The notes under the pieces are model-generated. The model saw nothing but the letters and a program-made list of their open reading frames with translations. It ran no database searches and was not told where the DNA came from. Made by a program: the position numbers and the translations under genes. This document shows positions 53,517 through 61,977 of a stretch of DNA of 64,000 nt, piece after piece (within the stretch, counting starts at the first letter, position 1; every line of letters begins with the position of its first letter). Source of the stretch: JBBWZH01 sp035544115 (lineage in GTDB: Bacteria; Actinomycetota; Actinomycetes; Mycobacteriales; CADCTP01); the NCBI GenBank assembly GCA_963714145.1, contig OY970235.1, forward strand, positions 1,674,001-1,738,000, in the 5' to 3' direction.

Positions 53517-54292
53517 CCGCCCGCACCCCGGCCGCCCTGCCCGCCGACCTCGAAGACGGCCTGCGCCGGCTCAAGCTCGCCGCCATGCGCCGGCTGACCC
53601 CCGAGCTCCTGGTCACCGCGAAGACCCAGCGGTGGGCGCCGGAGGAGTTCCTGCGCACCCTCATCGAGGCCGAGATCACCGCCCGCGACGCCTCCAACGC
53701 CCGCACCCGGCTCAAAGCCGCCGCGTTCCCCGTCCACAAGACCCTCGACGAGTTCGACGTCGCCGCATCCACGATCCCACCCGCCACGTTCGACTACCTG
53801 GCCAGCCTGGAATGGATCCGCGCACCAGAGAACCTCTGCCTGCTCGGCCCGGCCGGCACCGGCAAGAGCCACCTACTCGTCGCCCTCGGCGTCGCCGCCG
53901 TCGAGCACGGCCACCGCGTCCGCTACTTCGCCGCCGCCGACCTGGTCGAAACCCTCTACCGCGGCCTGGCCGACAACTCCGTCGGCCGCCTCATCGACGG
54001 ACTCCTACGCAACGACCTGATCATCCTCGACGAACTCGGCTTCGCACCCCTGGACGACACCGGCGCACAGCTGCTGTTCCGGTTCGTCGCAGCCGCCTAC
54101 GAACGCCGCGCCCTGGGCATCGGCTCACACTGGCCCTTCGACCAGTGGGGCCGATTCCTCCCCGAACACACCACCGCCGCCAGCCTCCTGGACCGCCTCC
54201 TACACCACAACAACCTCGTCATCACCGACGGCCAGTCCTACCGCATGCGCCAAGCCCGAACCCGAGGAGGAACACCCACCAAAAAGACCTGA
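53513..54292 (+). CDS. istB: IS21 helper ATPase IstB
   Basis: A 259-residue AAA+ ATPase; the GTG start overlaps the istA stop (GTGA). Walker A is GPAGTGKSH, Walker B LIILDELGFAPLD, and the C-terminus has the family pattern (ALGIGSHWPFDQWGRFLPE; the usual 'TSN' of sensor 1 reads IGSH). It helps IstA choose and bind target DNA. Intact. Confidence 0.94.
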   Translation: MTARTPAALPADLEDGLRRLKLAAMRRLTPELLVTAKTQRWAPEEFLRTLIEAEITARDASNARTRLKAAAFPVHKTLDEFDVAASTIPPATFDYLASLEWIRAPENLCLLGPAGTGKSHLLVALGVAAVEHGHRVRYFAAADLVETLYRGLADNSVGRLIDGLLRNDLIILDELGFAPLDDTGAQLLFRFVAAAYERRALGIGSHWPFDQWGRFLPEHTTAASLLDRLLHHNNLVITDGQSYRMRQARTRGGTPTKKT

Positions 54293-54556
54293 ACAACCCC
54301 GAGGGGTGAGGACTTCCACCTGGCCACCAGCGGGGACCTCCACTTGGCCATTGACAGCCGAGCCGGGCTGCCGCGTACACGCTGATGTCGAAAGTTTGTG
54401 TCAGAAATTCTCAAGATCCTCGACCAGATGGGGCGGCCAGGATGGTCTGGTGAACTTCGCCGGGCTGTCCCATCAGCAGGCCGGGGCGGATCTTGCCGCC
54501 TACTGGGCGGCGGGCCCACGACCGGATCGCGCTGAAGGCCACCGAAGGTCTGTCCT

Positions 54557-57223
54557 TTGTGGATCCGACCTTCCGGGCGCGGTGGCAGCAGCGCAGGACT
54601 GACAGAGGACGACATCGACGGCATCGCGGGGAGCCCAACGTTGCGGGATGCCTTTGTCGGCCGCCAGGAGGAGCTCACCTTCCTCACCACACTGCTCGAC
54701 AGTGCGCGCGCCGGCGCGCCGTGGGTGGTGTTCGTCGAAGGTGCGCCCGGCATGGGGAAGACCGCGCTGGTGTCGCGGCTGTTGCGGACCGCCGAGGGAT
54801 TCCGGCTGCTGCGCGCCGCGGGTGAGGAATTCGAGCAGGGGCTGCCGTACGGCGTGGTCGACCAGCTGCGGTCCGACGCCGGCGCTGAGGCCCGTGGCGA
54901 ACCGGCCGCGGACGAATTGGCCGCCGGCGCCGAGCTGTTCGCCCTCCTGGACCGGGCACAGCAGGCAGGACCCGTCGTCCTGGTGGTCGACGACGCGCAG
55001 TGGGCCGACGATCCCTCCCTGCGCGTACTCGCGTTCGCCCTGCGCCGGCTGCGGGCGCACCGGGTCCTGGCGGTGCTGGTGACCCGGGACCGGGTCACCG
55101 AACGCCTGCCGGAGAGCCTGCACCGGTTGATGGTGAGCGCCATCGGTGCCCGGGTGACGGTGCCCGGACTGTCCGCCGCCGAGTTGGCCGCGCTGGCCGT
55201 CTCCGTCGGCGCCGGCCCGTTGCCCGGTCGTGCCGCGGACCGGCTGCGCGAGCACACCGGCGGCAGCCCGCTGCACGCCCGGGCGCTGTTCGACGAGTTG
55301 CCGCCGCCGTGCCGGTGGGATCCGGCGCAGCCGCTGCCGGCGCCGCGCTCGTTCGCGCTCCTCGTGCTGGCCCAGCTGGCCCGCTGCTCGGCGGAGACGG
55401 AACGGTTGGTGGTAGCGACGGCCGTGCTCGGCACGCCGGCGCCCGTCGACCTCCTCGCCCGGCTGGCCGAGGTGTCCGAGCCGCTGGCGGCGCTGGACGA
55501 GGCCGTCGGCGCCGGCCTGCTGGCGGAATTGCCCGGCCCGACCGGCCGGCGGGTCGGGTTCTGCCACCCGCTGCTGCAGGCTGCGGTGTACGGCGACCTC
55601 GGCCCCGCCCGCCGCTCCGATCTGCACCGGCGGGCCGCCACGCTCCTGCCCGGTGCGGCCGCGCTGCGGCACCGGGTCGCGGCCGCCGCGCTGCCCGATC
55701 CGCGACTCGCCACCGAGATCGCGGCGCGCGCGCACGCGGAGGCCGGCACGGACCTCTCCGCGGCCGCCGACAAGCTCGCCGCGGCCGCGCGGCTGAGTCC
55801 CGCCGGACCGGACCGGGAACGGCACCTGCTGGACGCGGCGGAGTTCCTGACCCTCTGCGGCCGCACCGCCGAGGCCGCCGCGCTCGTGCCGACCCTGCGG
55901 GAGTGCGCGCCCGGCCCGCGGCGCGAGCTGGTGCTCGGCGGGCTGGCGCTGGCCACCGGGTCAACCGCCGAGGCCGTCTCGCAACTGACCGAAGCCTGGT
56001 CGGCCTGCGACGCCGGCGCCGAGCCGTACCTCGCCGCCCGCCTCGCCGTCCAGCTCTCCTGGGCGGTCCGCCGCGCCGGGGACGCGACAGCGGCCGCCTA
56101 CTGGGCCGGCCGCGCGGCCGCCGCCGACCCCACCGCCGCGGCCCGGCTGCACACGACCGACGCACTTCTGCTCGCCCTGGGTGGCGGCGCCGACCAGCCT
56201 CTGCCGGACGCCGGCCCGGTCGGCCGGGGCATGGTCCGGCTGTGGAGCGGCGCGACCACCGAGGCCCGGGACGACCTGGCCGCCGCGGTGGAGCGGTACG
56301 CGCGGCCGGGCACCGGCCCGATGCAGTACGCGCTGACCGCGCTCGCCGGCCTGGCCGAGGCCGAGTACCGCCTCGGCGGCTGGGACGCCGCGGTGTGCCA
56401 CGCCGAGGCGGGGATCGCGCTGGCCACCGAGTCCGGCTACCGCGGCTTCCTGGCCCAGCTGCACGCCCTGGCCGTCCTGCCGTACGCCTGCCGCGGCGAC
56501 TGGGCCCCGGCCGAGGCGCATCTGGAGGCGTCCACGGCGGCGGCCGGCGACCCGACCGGCATCGCCTGGGCGGCCACTGCCGCCGCCGTCCTCGCCGCCA
56601 GCCGTGGCGATCCCGCCGCCGTGCTCGTCGCCGTCAAGCCCGTCCTGGATTTGCCGCCGTGCGACACCATCCCGTGGCTGGAGCCGTACCTGGAGGCCCT
56701 GATCGACACCGGCCGGGGCACCGAAGCGGCCGCCCACGACCTGCCGGCACGGCTGTCCGCCAAGCTCCGCACCGCCCAGGGCGACCTGGCCGCAGCCGAG
56801 AAGGCGTACGCCGCCGCGCTGGACCAGCCCTGCCGCGACCCGTTCCAGCGGGCCCGCCTGGAGCTGGAGTACGGCGCCCTGCTCCGCCGCCAGGGCCGCC
56901 GCGCCCGCGCCGCCGCCCTCCTCCGCACCGCCCGCTCCCGCCTCACCGACCTGTCCGCCGCCCCCTACCTGGACCGCTGCGACCGCGAACTCCGCACCTG
57001 CGGCCTCGGCCACCGCCCCGACCCCGCCGGCCCGCTCACCACCCAGGAACGCGCCGTGGCCGACCTGGTCGCCGCCGGCCGCACCAACCGCGAAGCCGCC
57101 CGCGAGCTGGTGGTCAGCGTGAAGACCATCGAGTTCCACCTCGGCAACGTCTTCACCAAACTCGGCGTCCGCTCCCGCAGCCAACTCACCCTGGAACTGC
57201 TCAGGACCGGCGAACCGGCATAG
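54557..57223 (+). CDS. Large LuxR-type ATP-binding regulator (LAL family)
   Basis: About 888 residues; the start is uncertain (TTG 54557, or TTG near 54641). An AAA-like ATPase domain begins FVGRQEELTFLTTLLDSA, Walker A EGAPGMGKT (62–69), Walker B VVLVVDDAQWADD. The middle 500 residues are TPR-like helices. The C-terminal 65 residues are a LuxR/FixJ helix-turn-helix (LTTQERAVADLVAAGRTNRE, KTIEFHLGNVFTKLG). Large ATP-binding LuxR regulators often activate secondary-metabolite clusters; none is visible here. It is divergent in function from neighbours and stands 135 nt after sequence restored by removal of the IS21 element. Confidence 0.93.
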   Translation: MWIRPSGRGGSSAGLTEDDIDGIAGSPTLRDAFVGRQEELTFLTTLLDSARAGAPWVVFVEGAPGMGKTALVSRLLRTAEGFRLLRAAGEEFEQGLPYGVVDQLRSDAGAEARGEPAADELAAGAELFALLDRAQQAGPVVLVVDDAQWADDPSLRVLAFALRRLRAHRVLAVLVTRDRVTERLPESLHRLMVSAIGARVTVPGLSAAELAALAVSVGAGPLPGRAADRLREHTGGSPLHARALFDELPPPCRWDPAQPLPAPRSFALLVLAQLARCSAETERLVVATAVLGTPAPVDLLARLAEVSEPLAALDEAVGAGLLAELPGPTGRRVGFCHPLLQAAVYGDLGPARRSDLHRRAATLLPGAAALRHRVAAAALPDPRLATEIAARAHAEAGTDLSAAADKLAAAARLSPAGPDRERHLLDAAEFLTLCGRTAEAAALVPTLRECAPGPRRELVLGGLALATGSTAEAVSQLTEAWSACDAGAEPYLAARLAVQLSWAVRRAGDATAAAYWAGRAAAADPTAAARLHTTDALLLALGGGADQPLPDAGPVGRGMVRLWSGATTEARDDLAAAVERYARPGTGPMQYALTALAGLAEAEYRLGGWDAAVCHAEAGIALATESGYRGFLAQLHALAVLPYACRGDWAPAEAHLEASTAAAGDPTGIAWAATAAAVLAASRGDPAAVLVAVKPVLDLPPCDTIPWLEPYLEALIDTGRGTEAAAHDLPARLSAKLRTAQGDLAAAEKAYAAALDQPCRDPFQRARLELEYGALLRRQGRRARAAALLRTARSRLTDLSAAPYLDRCDRELRTCGLGHRPDPAGPLTTQERAVADLVAAGRTNREAARELVVSVKTIEFHLGNVFTKLGVRSRSQLTLELLRTGEPA

Positions 57224-57713
57224 GCGGTGGGCGGGACCGGTGCCCGCCCACCACCGCTCCGGCCAGCTGACCGGCTGGCAGGCCTGCGGCTGCAGGACGC
57301 CGTCCAGCGGCACGGCCGTACGCTGCAGACCAGCCACACCGCGGTGCTGATGGACAGCGGCTGTAACCCGCTGCACGCCAACGCCGACGACTTCTTCGGC
57401 CGCCTGTTCGCGACCGGTTCCTCCACCTGATCATCGAGCCCGCCCGGTTCGCGACGCCCCGCTCAACTGGGCGTAGGTGGGACCAGCCCTGCTCGACCGC
57501 ACCGCCCGAGAAGCCGTCGGCGGCATCCTCGACCGGGACACCGCCGGGCCGTTGTCGCCCGCCTACGCGAGCGCCCCGACATCGCCGACTGCCCCAACCC
57601 GCGGCCGCCGCCCACATCCCGTGATCGACTTGCACTTACGAACTCCCATGAGCGAGAGAATCACGCCGCGAATTCGCTGGGATATAGTCGGTCGGACTGG
57701 CCCGGGCATGACG
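57224..57713. other. No gene recognised
   Basis: 490 bp between the LuxR regulator and the convergent immunity gene. A plus-strand frame ending at 57430 (LMDSGCNPLHANADDFFGRL) looks protein-like but lacks a start and may be the tail of a lost gene. GC content drops from about 57600 onward. Confidence 0.45.
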
Positions 57714-58337
57714 TCAGGAAGTCCGGAGCTGACGATAGACATTGTGGTCAAAATACCGACCGTCTACTGTGAACCAGTATCCCTCACCGACGTCCGGCGG
57801 CTTCTGTTCTACTCTGGCCCGGGTGTCTCTTAGTATTTCGACGTAGCGCCGCAAGAGTGCGGCAATGTCTTCCTCGATCACCGCGCAGTCGACCTCGGTG
57901 ACGTTAAAGACTATCTGCCCGTGGCGACCTTTGGGTCCCGGAATGAAATCAAGGAATAGATACGCATTCGCCGACTCATTGTAGGCTATTGGAATCCGCC
58001 CACGATGGTACAGTACCGAGCGGACTTTCTCGTCATCCTCATATACATCGAAGAACTGATCGTCCTGAATTTCAATGAGTTCCTGCCACAGCGCTTCCAC
58101 CTCTCCAGCACTCAGAATGACCAGCTGATCTGGCGGGAAGCTCAGCCATCGACCGGCCTGTCCATTCGCAACCGACAGAAACCTCCGGTAGTCGTGCGGG
58201 AGTTTCGCCTCGAGGACTCCTTCTAGTTGCCGTAATTCAACTTCGCTAGCACCCGGGTTGAACACGGCATCGTCAAGCCCAGTCTGGCGCCTGACCAGGT
58301 CAGCCAGGTCGGCGACGACTGACTCGATGTCCGTCAT
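57714..58337 (-). CDS. SMI1/KNR4 (SUKH) family immunity protein
   Basis: A 207-residue protein from ATG 58337, 27 bp after the toxin gene on the same strand. GASEVELRQLEGVLEAKLPHDYRRFLSVANGQAG, in pieces, is the SUKH start (polymorphic-toxin immunity fold); SFPPDQLVILSAGEVEALWQ and YLFLDFIPGPKGRHGQIV complete it. Such proteins bind and neutralise the toxin tip encoded just upstream. GC is clearly lower than the regional level, as is the toxin's 3' end, suggesting the tip and its immunity gene were exchanged together. Confidence 0.9.
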   Translation of the reverse strand: MTDIESVVADLADLVRRQTGLDDAVFNPGASEVELRQLEGVLEAKLPHDYRRFLSVANGQAGRWLSFPPDQLVILSAGEVEALWQELIEIQDDQFFDVYEDDEKVRSVLYHRGRIPIAYNESANAYLFLDFIPGPKGRHGQIVFNVTEVDCAVIEEDIAALLRRYVEILRDTRARVEQKPPDVGEGYWFTVDGRYFDHNVYRQLRTS

Positions 58338-58364
58338 GACATGGATCTCCTTCGGATCTTCCAG

Positions 58365-61300
58365 CTACTTGGTCTTCTCTGGAATGGGTGTCTCTATGTA
58401 GGGTCGCTCGTTCCCGCCGGATGGCCAGAACCAAATACTCTGAACTCCCTCTGCCCAGTTATTCTGCCCACGCCCGCGCGCCTCCATCATCCACATCTTA
58501 TACACTCGTACCGCGCCGCCCTGCACGCGGTTCGAGGCCTTCGAGTGCGGGTAGAACCGGAATTCCAACCCAGTAGCGCCGCCCAGCGACAGGGTATCCG
58601 GCGGCTGGTGATCGGGACTCCAGCTTCCTTTCCCCTCCTGTGCCGAGATAGTTCCGGGAGTTGGCGCCGATCCCGGCGTTGTTGCGGAACTACTGTGATC
58701 GCCCGTCTGATATCCAATCGCATCCAATCCGTTCAACATCGGAATCTCCCACTTTCGACCTGCGTAGCCGTGCACATAATCGCCGTGCCCGACAAGGTAG
58801 CTGCGGTTGTTGGCGCTCATGCGGGCCATGACGCTCTTATGTGCTTCCTCGGCAGAAGGTTGTACAGGAATCGAAGTCGGTGCCTTCTTCGTTGGGTTGA
58901 CGACTCCGACGATGGTCCATGTCTTTCCTTGCTCGACCACTATGAGGCTGGTAAGTCCATAGCGCAGTCGAATTACAGCGAGAGCCTTCGTCAGGATCAC
59001 CTTACCCACGGGTCGCGTTCCGAATCGCGACAGCGCGGAAACTGCAGCGGACATACCCTTTTCGAGACGTTGCAGCTTTCCTTCAGGGGTGTCGTCGCCG
59101 CCACGCAGCTTGTCTCGTACCTTCTTGGCACCGGACTTGATCTTGTTCCAGAGTTTCTTGGCCAGGGTGGCGATTTTGTCGACTATCCAGTCGATGGCTT
59201 TCATGACGGGTTTGGCGAGGGCCTGGAAGATGGACTTGACCTTGTCGGCTATGCCGCCGATGCCGAGGATGGCGGCGAGGACGCCGATGAGGACGGGGAT
59301 GGCGCCGGCGAGGGCTTTTTCGATGAGGGCGGGGACGCCGCCGGTGCCGCCGCCGGCGATGGCGATGATGGCGTCGAGGACGGCGTTGACGAAGGCGATG
59401 ATCTGGGCGCCGCGGGTGACGATGAACGTGACGATGTCGATGATCAGTTTGATGGCGCGGACGAACGCGGACGCGGGGTTGAGGAGGGAGAGGATCCAGG
59501 TGATGCCGGCGATGATCACGGTCGGGAGGAGGTACTCGGTGATCTTGCCCAGGAGGGTTTCCTTGAGGTCGCCGATCTGGGCCCTGATGTCCTCCCAGAT
59601 GCCGGCGATGCCGCGGGCACGGAGCTTGCCGATCAGGTCGACCGCCTTCTCGGCGTAGGCGACGACCGGTTCGGGGATCTTGCGGACCAGGCGCGACCGT
59701 ACGAAGGACCAGGTCAGGCCCAGGAGCCCGGCGATCAGCTGCAGGATCCCCAGCACGTCGAACTTCGCCGGTAGCTGCAGACCGGCCTTGGCCGCGGTGC
59801 CGAGCAGCCACTGGACCAGGCCCTGCTGCAGGTGCTTGCCGATGTTGGCCATGAACTGGTGCAGGCCGGCGCCGACGGCGTGGACCAGGTTGCCGAGGAA
59901 GCCGATCGGGTCCTTGATGATCAGCATGACGGCGGTGGCGGCCTTGCGCAGCACACCGAGGAGAAGGTCCTTCAGCTGAAGGATGGTCTTGATGACGCCG
60001 ACGACCGCGTCCTTGGCCTTCGCGATGAGGCCCTTGTTCTTCTCCTTCTCGGCGGCGATCTCGTCGTCGACGGACTTGAGCGCGTCGGTGTACTTGGTGG
60101 CGAGCGTGTCGACCAGCTCGGTGCCCTTGTTGTTGACGCTCTCGGCGAGTTCCTCGAACTTGTCGGCGAAGCCGGCGGCGGCCTGCTCGCCCAGGGCGCG
60201 CAGGTCGGCCGGGAGCTGCTTGACCGCCTTGTCCATGTCGGACTTGCCGGTGGCGATCCGCTGCTTGGCGCGCTTGAGCTCGGCGTCGATCGTGTCGGCG
60301 ATGTTGGCGATCACCGTGCGCATCCGCGCCACGTAGCCGTCGCGGGCGTGCTCGAAGATCCGGTTCGCCTCGTCGGGGAGGCCGGCGAACAGGTCCCGCG
60401 CCCAGCGGAGCTTGCCGGTGACGCCGGAGTACCGGGCGTCCTTGTACTCCTCCATCTTCGTCTTGTGCTCGGTGACGAAGGCGTCGCGGGCGGCCTTCTC
60501 CTCCCGGGTGAACTGGTCGTCCACCTTCTGGTCCAGCCCGGTCAGGATGTCTTCGACGTCCTTCTTCATCTTGTCGAAGACGCCCTGCAGGAGGGTGGTC
60601 ACCTGGGCGCGCTTGGTCTCGTCGGAGGACTTGGTGGCGCCCTTGCCGGTGCCGACGGCCTGGCCGGTCGAGTGCCGGTGACCGGTCATCGCGGCCATCG
60701 CGCCCGCGCCGGTGCCGTGCGCCTGCTCCTTGGTCTGGGCGAGCATCTTGTTCTCGTGCGCCCGCATGACCGGCGGGGCGGCGGCGGATTCCTTCTCCGC
60801 GCCGTGCTTCTCCGCCAGTGCTCCCTTGAATGTCGGCTCGTTCGACCGCGCCAACTGGTCCTCGGTCACTTGCGCCGAGGCCATCTGCTGGTTGATCGCT
60901 CGCGGGCCGGCGGACAGGTCGGTCGCCGACGGCGGCAGCTTGTCCGGTATGGCCTGGGCCGGGTTGGGCGTCGCCGGCTGGCCGGGCGGCCGGTCCGGGA
61001 CCAGCGGTACGACGGGCTTCTCGACCGCGGCCGAGGTGTCCGGCGGCGCGGCGGTGGTGTCGGCGATCGCGGCGGCGGAGTCCTGCTTGCCGGTCGCGAC
61101 GTTGCCCTGCACGTCGGCCTTGACCTCGTCGGCCTTGCCCGAGTCGGCGAACTTGTCGGCGTCGTCGAGGTTCTTCGGCGCCTTCGCCGCGATCGCCTTC
61201 TCGACCGCCGCGACGAACGCGGCCTTGTCGAACTCGGCCGGCTTCGCCGCGTCCATCTTCTCCGCGTTCGCGGCCTTGCCCTGCGCCACCTTGTCGTCGG

Positions 61301-61973
61301 GCGGCGGCTTCGCCGCGCCCTGCGCGTTGGCCGCCTCGCCCTTGGCCGGCGGGTGCGCGGCGAGAACGTGCTGCTTGGCGTGTACGTCCTTGGTGAGCGC
61401 GACGAACTTCGGGTCCGAACGCGGCCCGGGCCGGTGGACGGCCGCCGCCGGTCCGGCCGCCGCCGCCGGTCCGGCCGCCGCCGCCGGAGCGGCCGCAGCT
61501 GCCTGAGCGGCCGCAGCGACCGCGGCGGGAGGCGCTGGCGCGGCCGCCGCTGCCGCCGGAGCGCGGGCTCCCGCCGGTGCGGCACCGGTGGCCGGGGCAC
61601 CCGCGCCGGGCGGCGCAGATCCGGCCGGGCCTGCTGCGGCTGAGGCGCCGGCGGCCGGTGGTGCACCGGCGGCGGGTGCTCCCGCCGTGGCCGCGGTGCG
61701 CGCGTTGCCGGCGCCAGGAATGCCGGCCAGCGCGCCGGTGGGCTGGCCAGCGGCCACGGTGGGCGCGGCGGTCGCCAGCGCGGCGGCCACCCGGCCGTTG
61801 CCGACCCGGGACTGTGCCGCCAGCGCCGCCGGCCGGGCCGGGACCGCTGCGGCCGGCGCCGGCGCGGTGGCCGGGCGCGGCCTGGCCAGGACGGGTGCCG
61901 GTACGGCGAGGGCGGCCGCCGGCCGGGACCGGCCGGTCGCCGGCGGCCGGTTCAGCGTGGCAGCAGGTGGCAC
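58365..61973 (-). CDS. Polymorphic toxin with eCIS-type N-terminus
   Basis: A 1,202-residue protein starting at GTG 61973, 4 nt after the AAA+ ATPase stop. The N-terminal 180 residues are Ala/Pro-rich with AAQSRVGNGRVAAAL, a degenerate form of the LQR-x-GNxxV signature of eCIS-associated cargo. The middle has long charged helices (KMKKDVEDILTGLDQKVDDQ, AAGFADKFEELAESV), then amphipathic and hydrophobic helices (VIIAGITWILSLLNPASAFV, LIIDIVTFIVTRGAQIIAFV) that could form a pore or translocation region. The last 240 residues after GGDDTPEGKLQ are a lower-GC tip with GSWSPDHQPPDTL and YPHSKASNRVQGGAVR, like tips of known polymorphic toxins, possibly nuclease; activity not proved. Followed by a SUKH immunity gene. 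Confidence 0.87.
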   Translation of the reverse strand: MPPAATLNRPPATGRSRPAAALAVPAPVLARPRPATAPAPAAAVPARPAALAAQSRVGNGRVAAALATAAPTVAAGQPTGALAGIPGAGNARTAATAGAPAAGAPPAAGASAAAGPAGSAPPGAGAPATGAAPAGARAPAAAAAAPAPPAAVAAAAQAAAAAPAAAAGPAAAAGPAAAVHRPGPRSDPKFVALTKDVHAKQHVLAAHPPAKGEAANAQGAAKPPPDDKVAQGKAANAEKMDAAKPAEFDKAAFVAAVEKAIAAKAPKNLDDADKFADSGKADEVKADVQGNVATGKQDSAAAIADTTAAPPDTSAAVEKPVVPLVPDRPPGQPATPNPAQAIPDKLPPSATDLSAGPRAINQQMASAQVTEDQLARSNEPTFKGALAEKHGAEKESAAAPPVMRAHENKMLAQTKEQAHGTGAGAMAAMTGHRHSTGQAVGTGKGATKSSDETKRAQVTTLLQGVFDKMKKDVEDILTGLDQKVDDQFTREEKAARDAFVTEHKTKMEEYKDARYSGVTGKLRWARDLFAGLPDEANRIFEHARDGYVARMRTVIANIADTIDAELKRAKQRIATGKSDMDKAVKQLPADLRALGEQAAAGFADKFEELAESVNNKGTELVDTLATKYTDALKSVDDEIAAEKEKNKGLIAKAKDAVVGVIKTILQLKDLLLGVLRKAATAVMLIIKDPIGFLGNLVHAVGAGLHQFMANIGKHLQQGLVQWLLGTAAKAGLQLPAKFDVLGILQLIAGLLGLTWSFVRSRLVRKIPEPVVAYAEKAVDLIGKLRARGIAGIWEDIRAQIGDLKETLLGKITEYLLPTVIIAGITWILSLLNPASAFVRAIKLIIDIVTFIVTRGAQIIAFVNAVLDAIIAIAGGGTGGVPALIEKALAGAIPVLIGVLAAILGIGGIADKVKSIFQALAKPVMKAIDWIVDKIATLAKKLWNKIKSGAKKVRDKLRGGDDTPEGKLQRLEKGMSAAVSALSRFGTRPVGKVILTKALAVIRLRYGLTSLIVVEQGKTWTIVGVVNPTKKAPTSIPVQPSAEEAHKSVMARMSANNRSYLVGHGDYVHGYAGRKWEIPMLNGLDAIGYQTGDHSSSATTPGSAPTPGTISAQEGKGSWSPDHQPPDTLSLGGATGLEFRFYPHSKASNRVQGGAVRVYKMWMMEARGRGQNNWAEGVQSIWFWPSGGNERPYIETPIPEKTK

Positions 61974-61977
61974 CGGA

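Larger units (their letters stand above)
51848..54356 (+). mobile_element. IS21-family insertion sequence
   Basis: A 2,509-bp element with ends TGTCCGTGGCCA (51848) and TTGGCCATTGACA (54344–54356), imperfect inverted repeats starting TG and ending CA. Subterminal repeats AAGTCCCCGCTGGTGGCCA occur twice on the left and once inverted on the right, as expected of IS21 transposase sites. A perfect 5-bp target duplication GCCGA flanks it (51843–51847, 54357–54361). It carries istA and istB. Confidence 0.93.

Noticed and set aside
57263..57430. A protein-like tail (HTAVLMDSGCNPLHANAD)
   Set aside because: No start codon with a ribosome site; could be a gene remnant, but too short to name.
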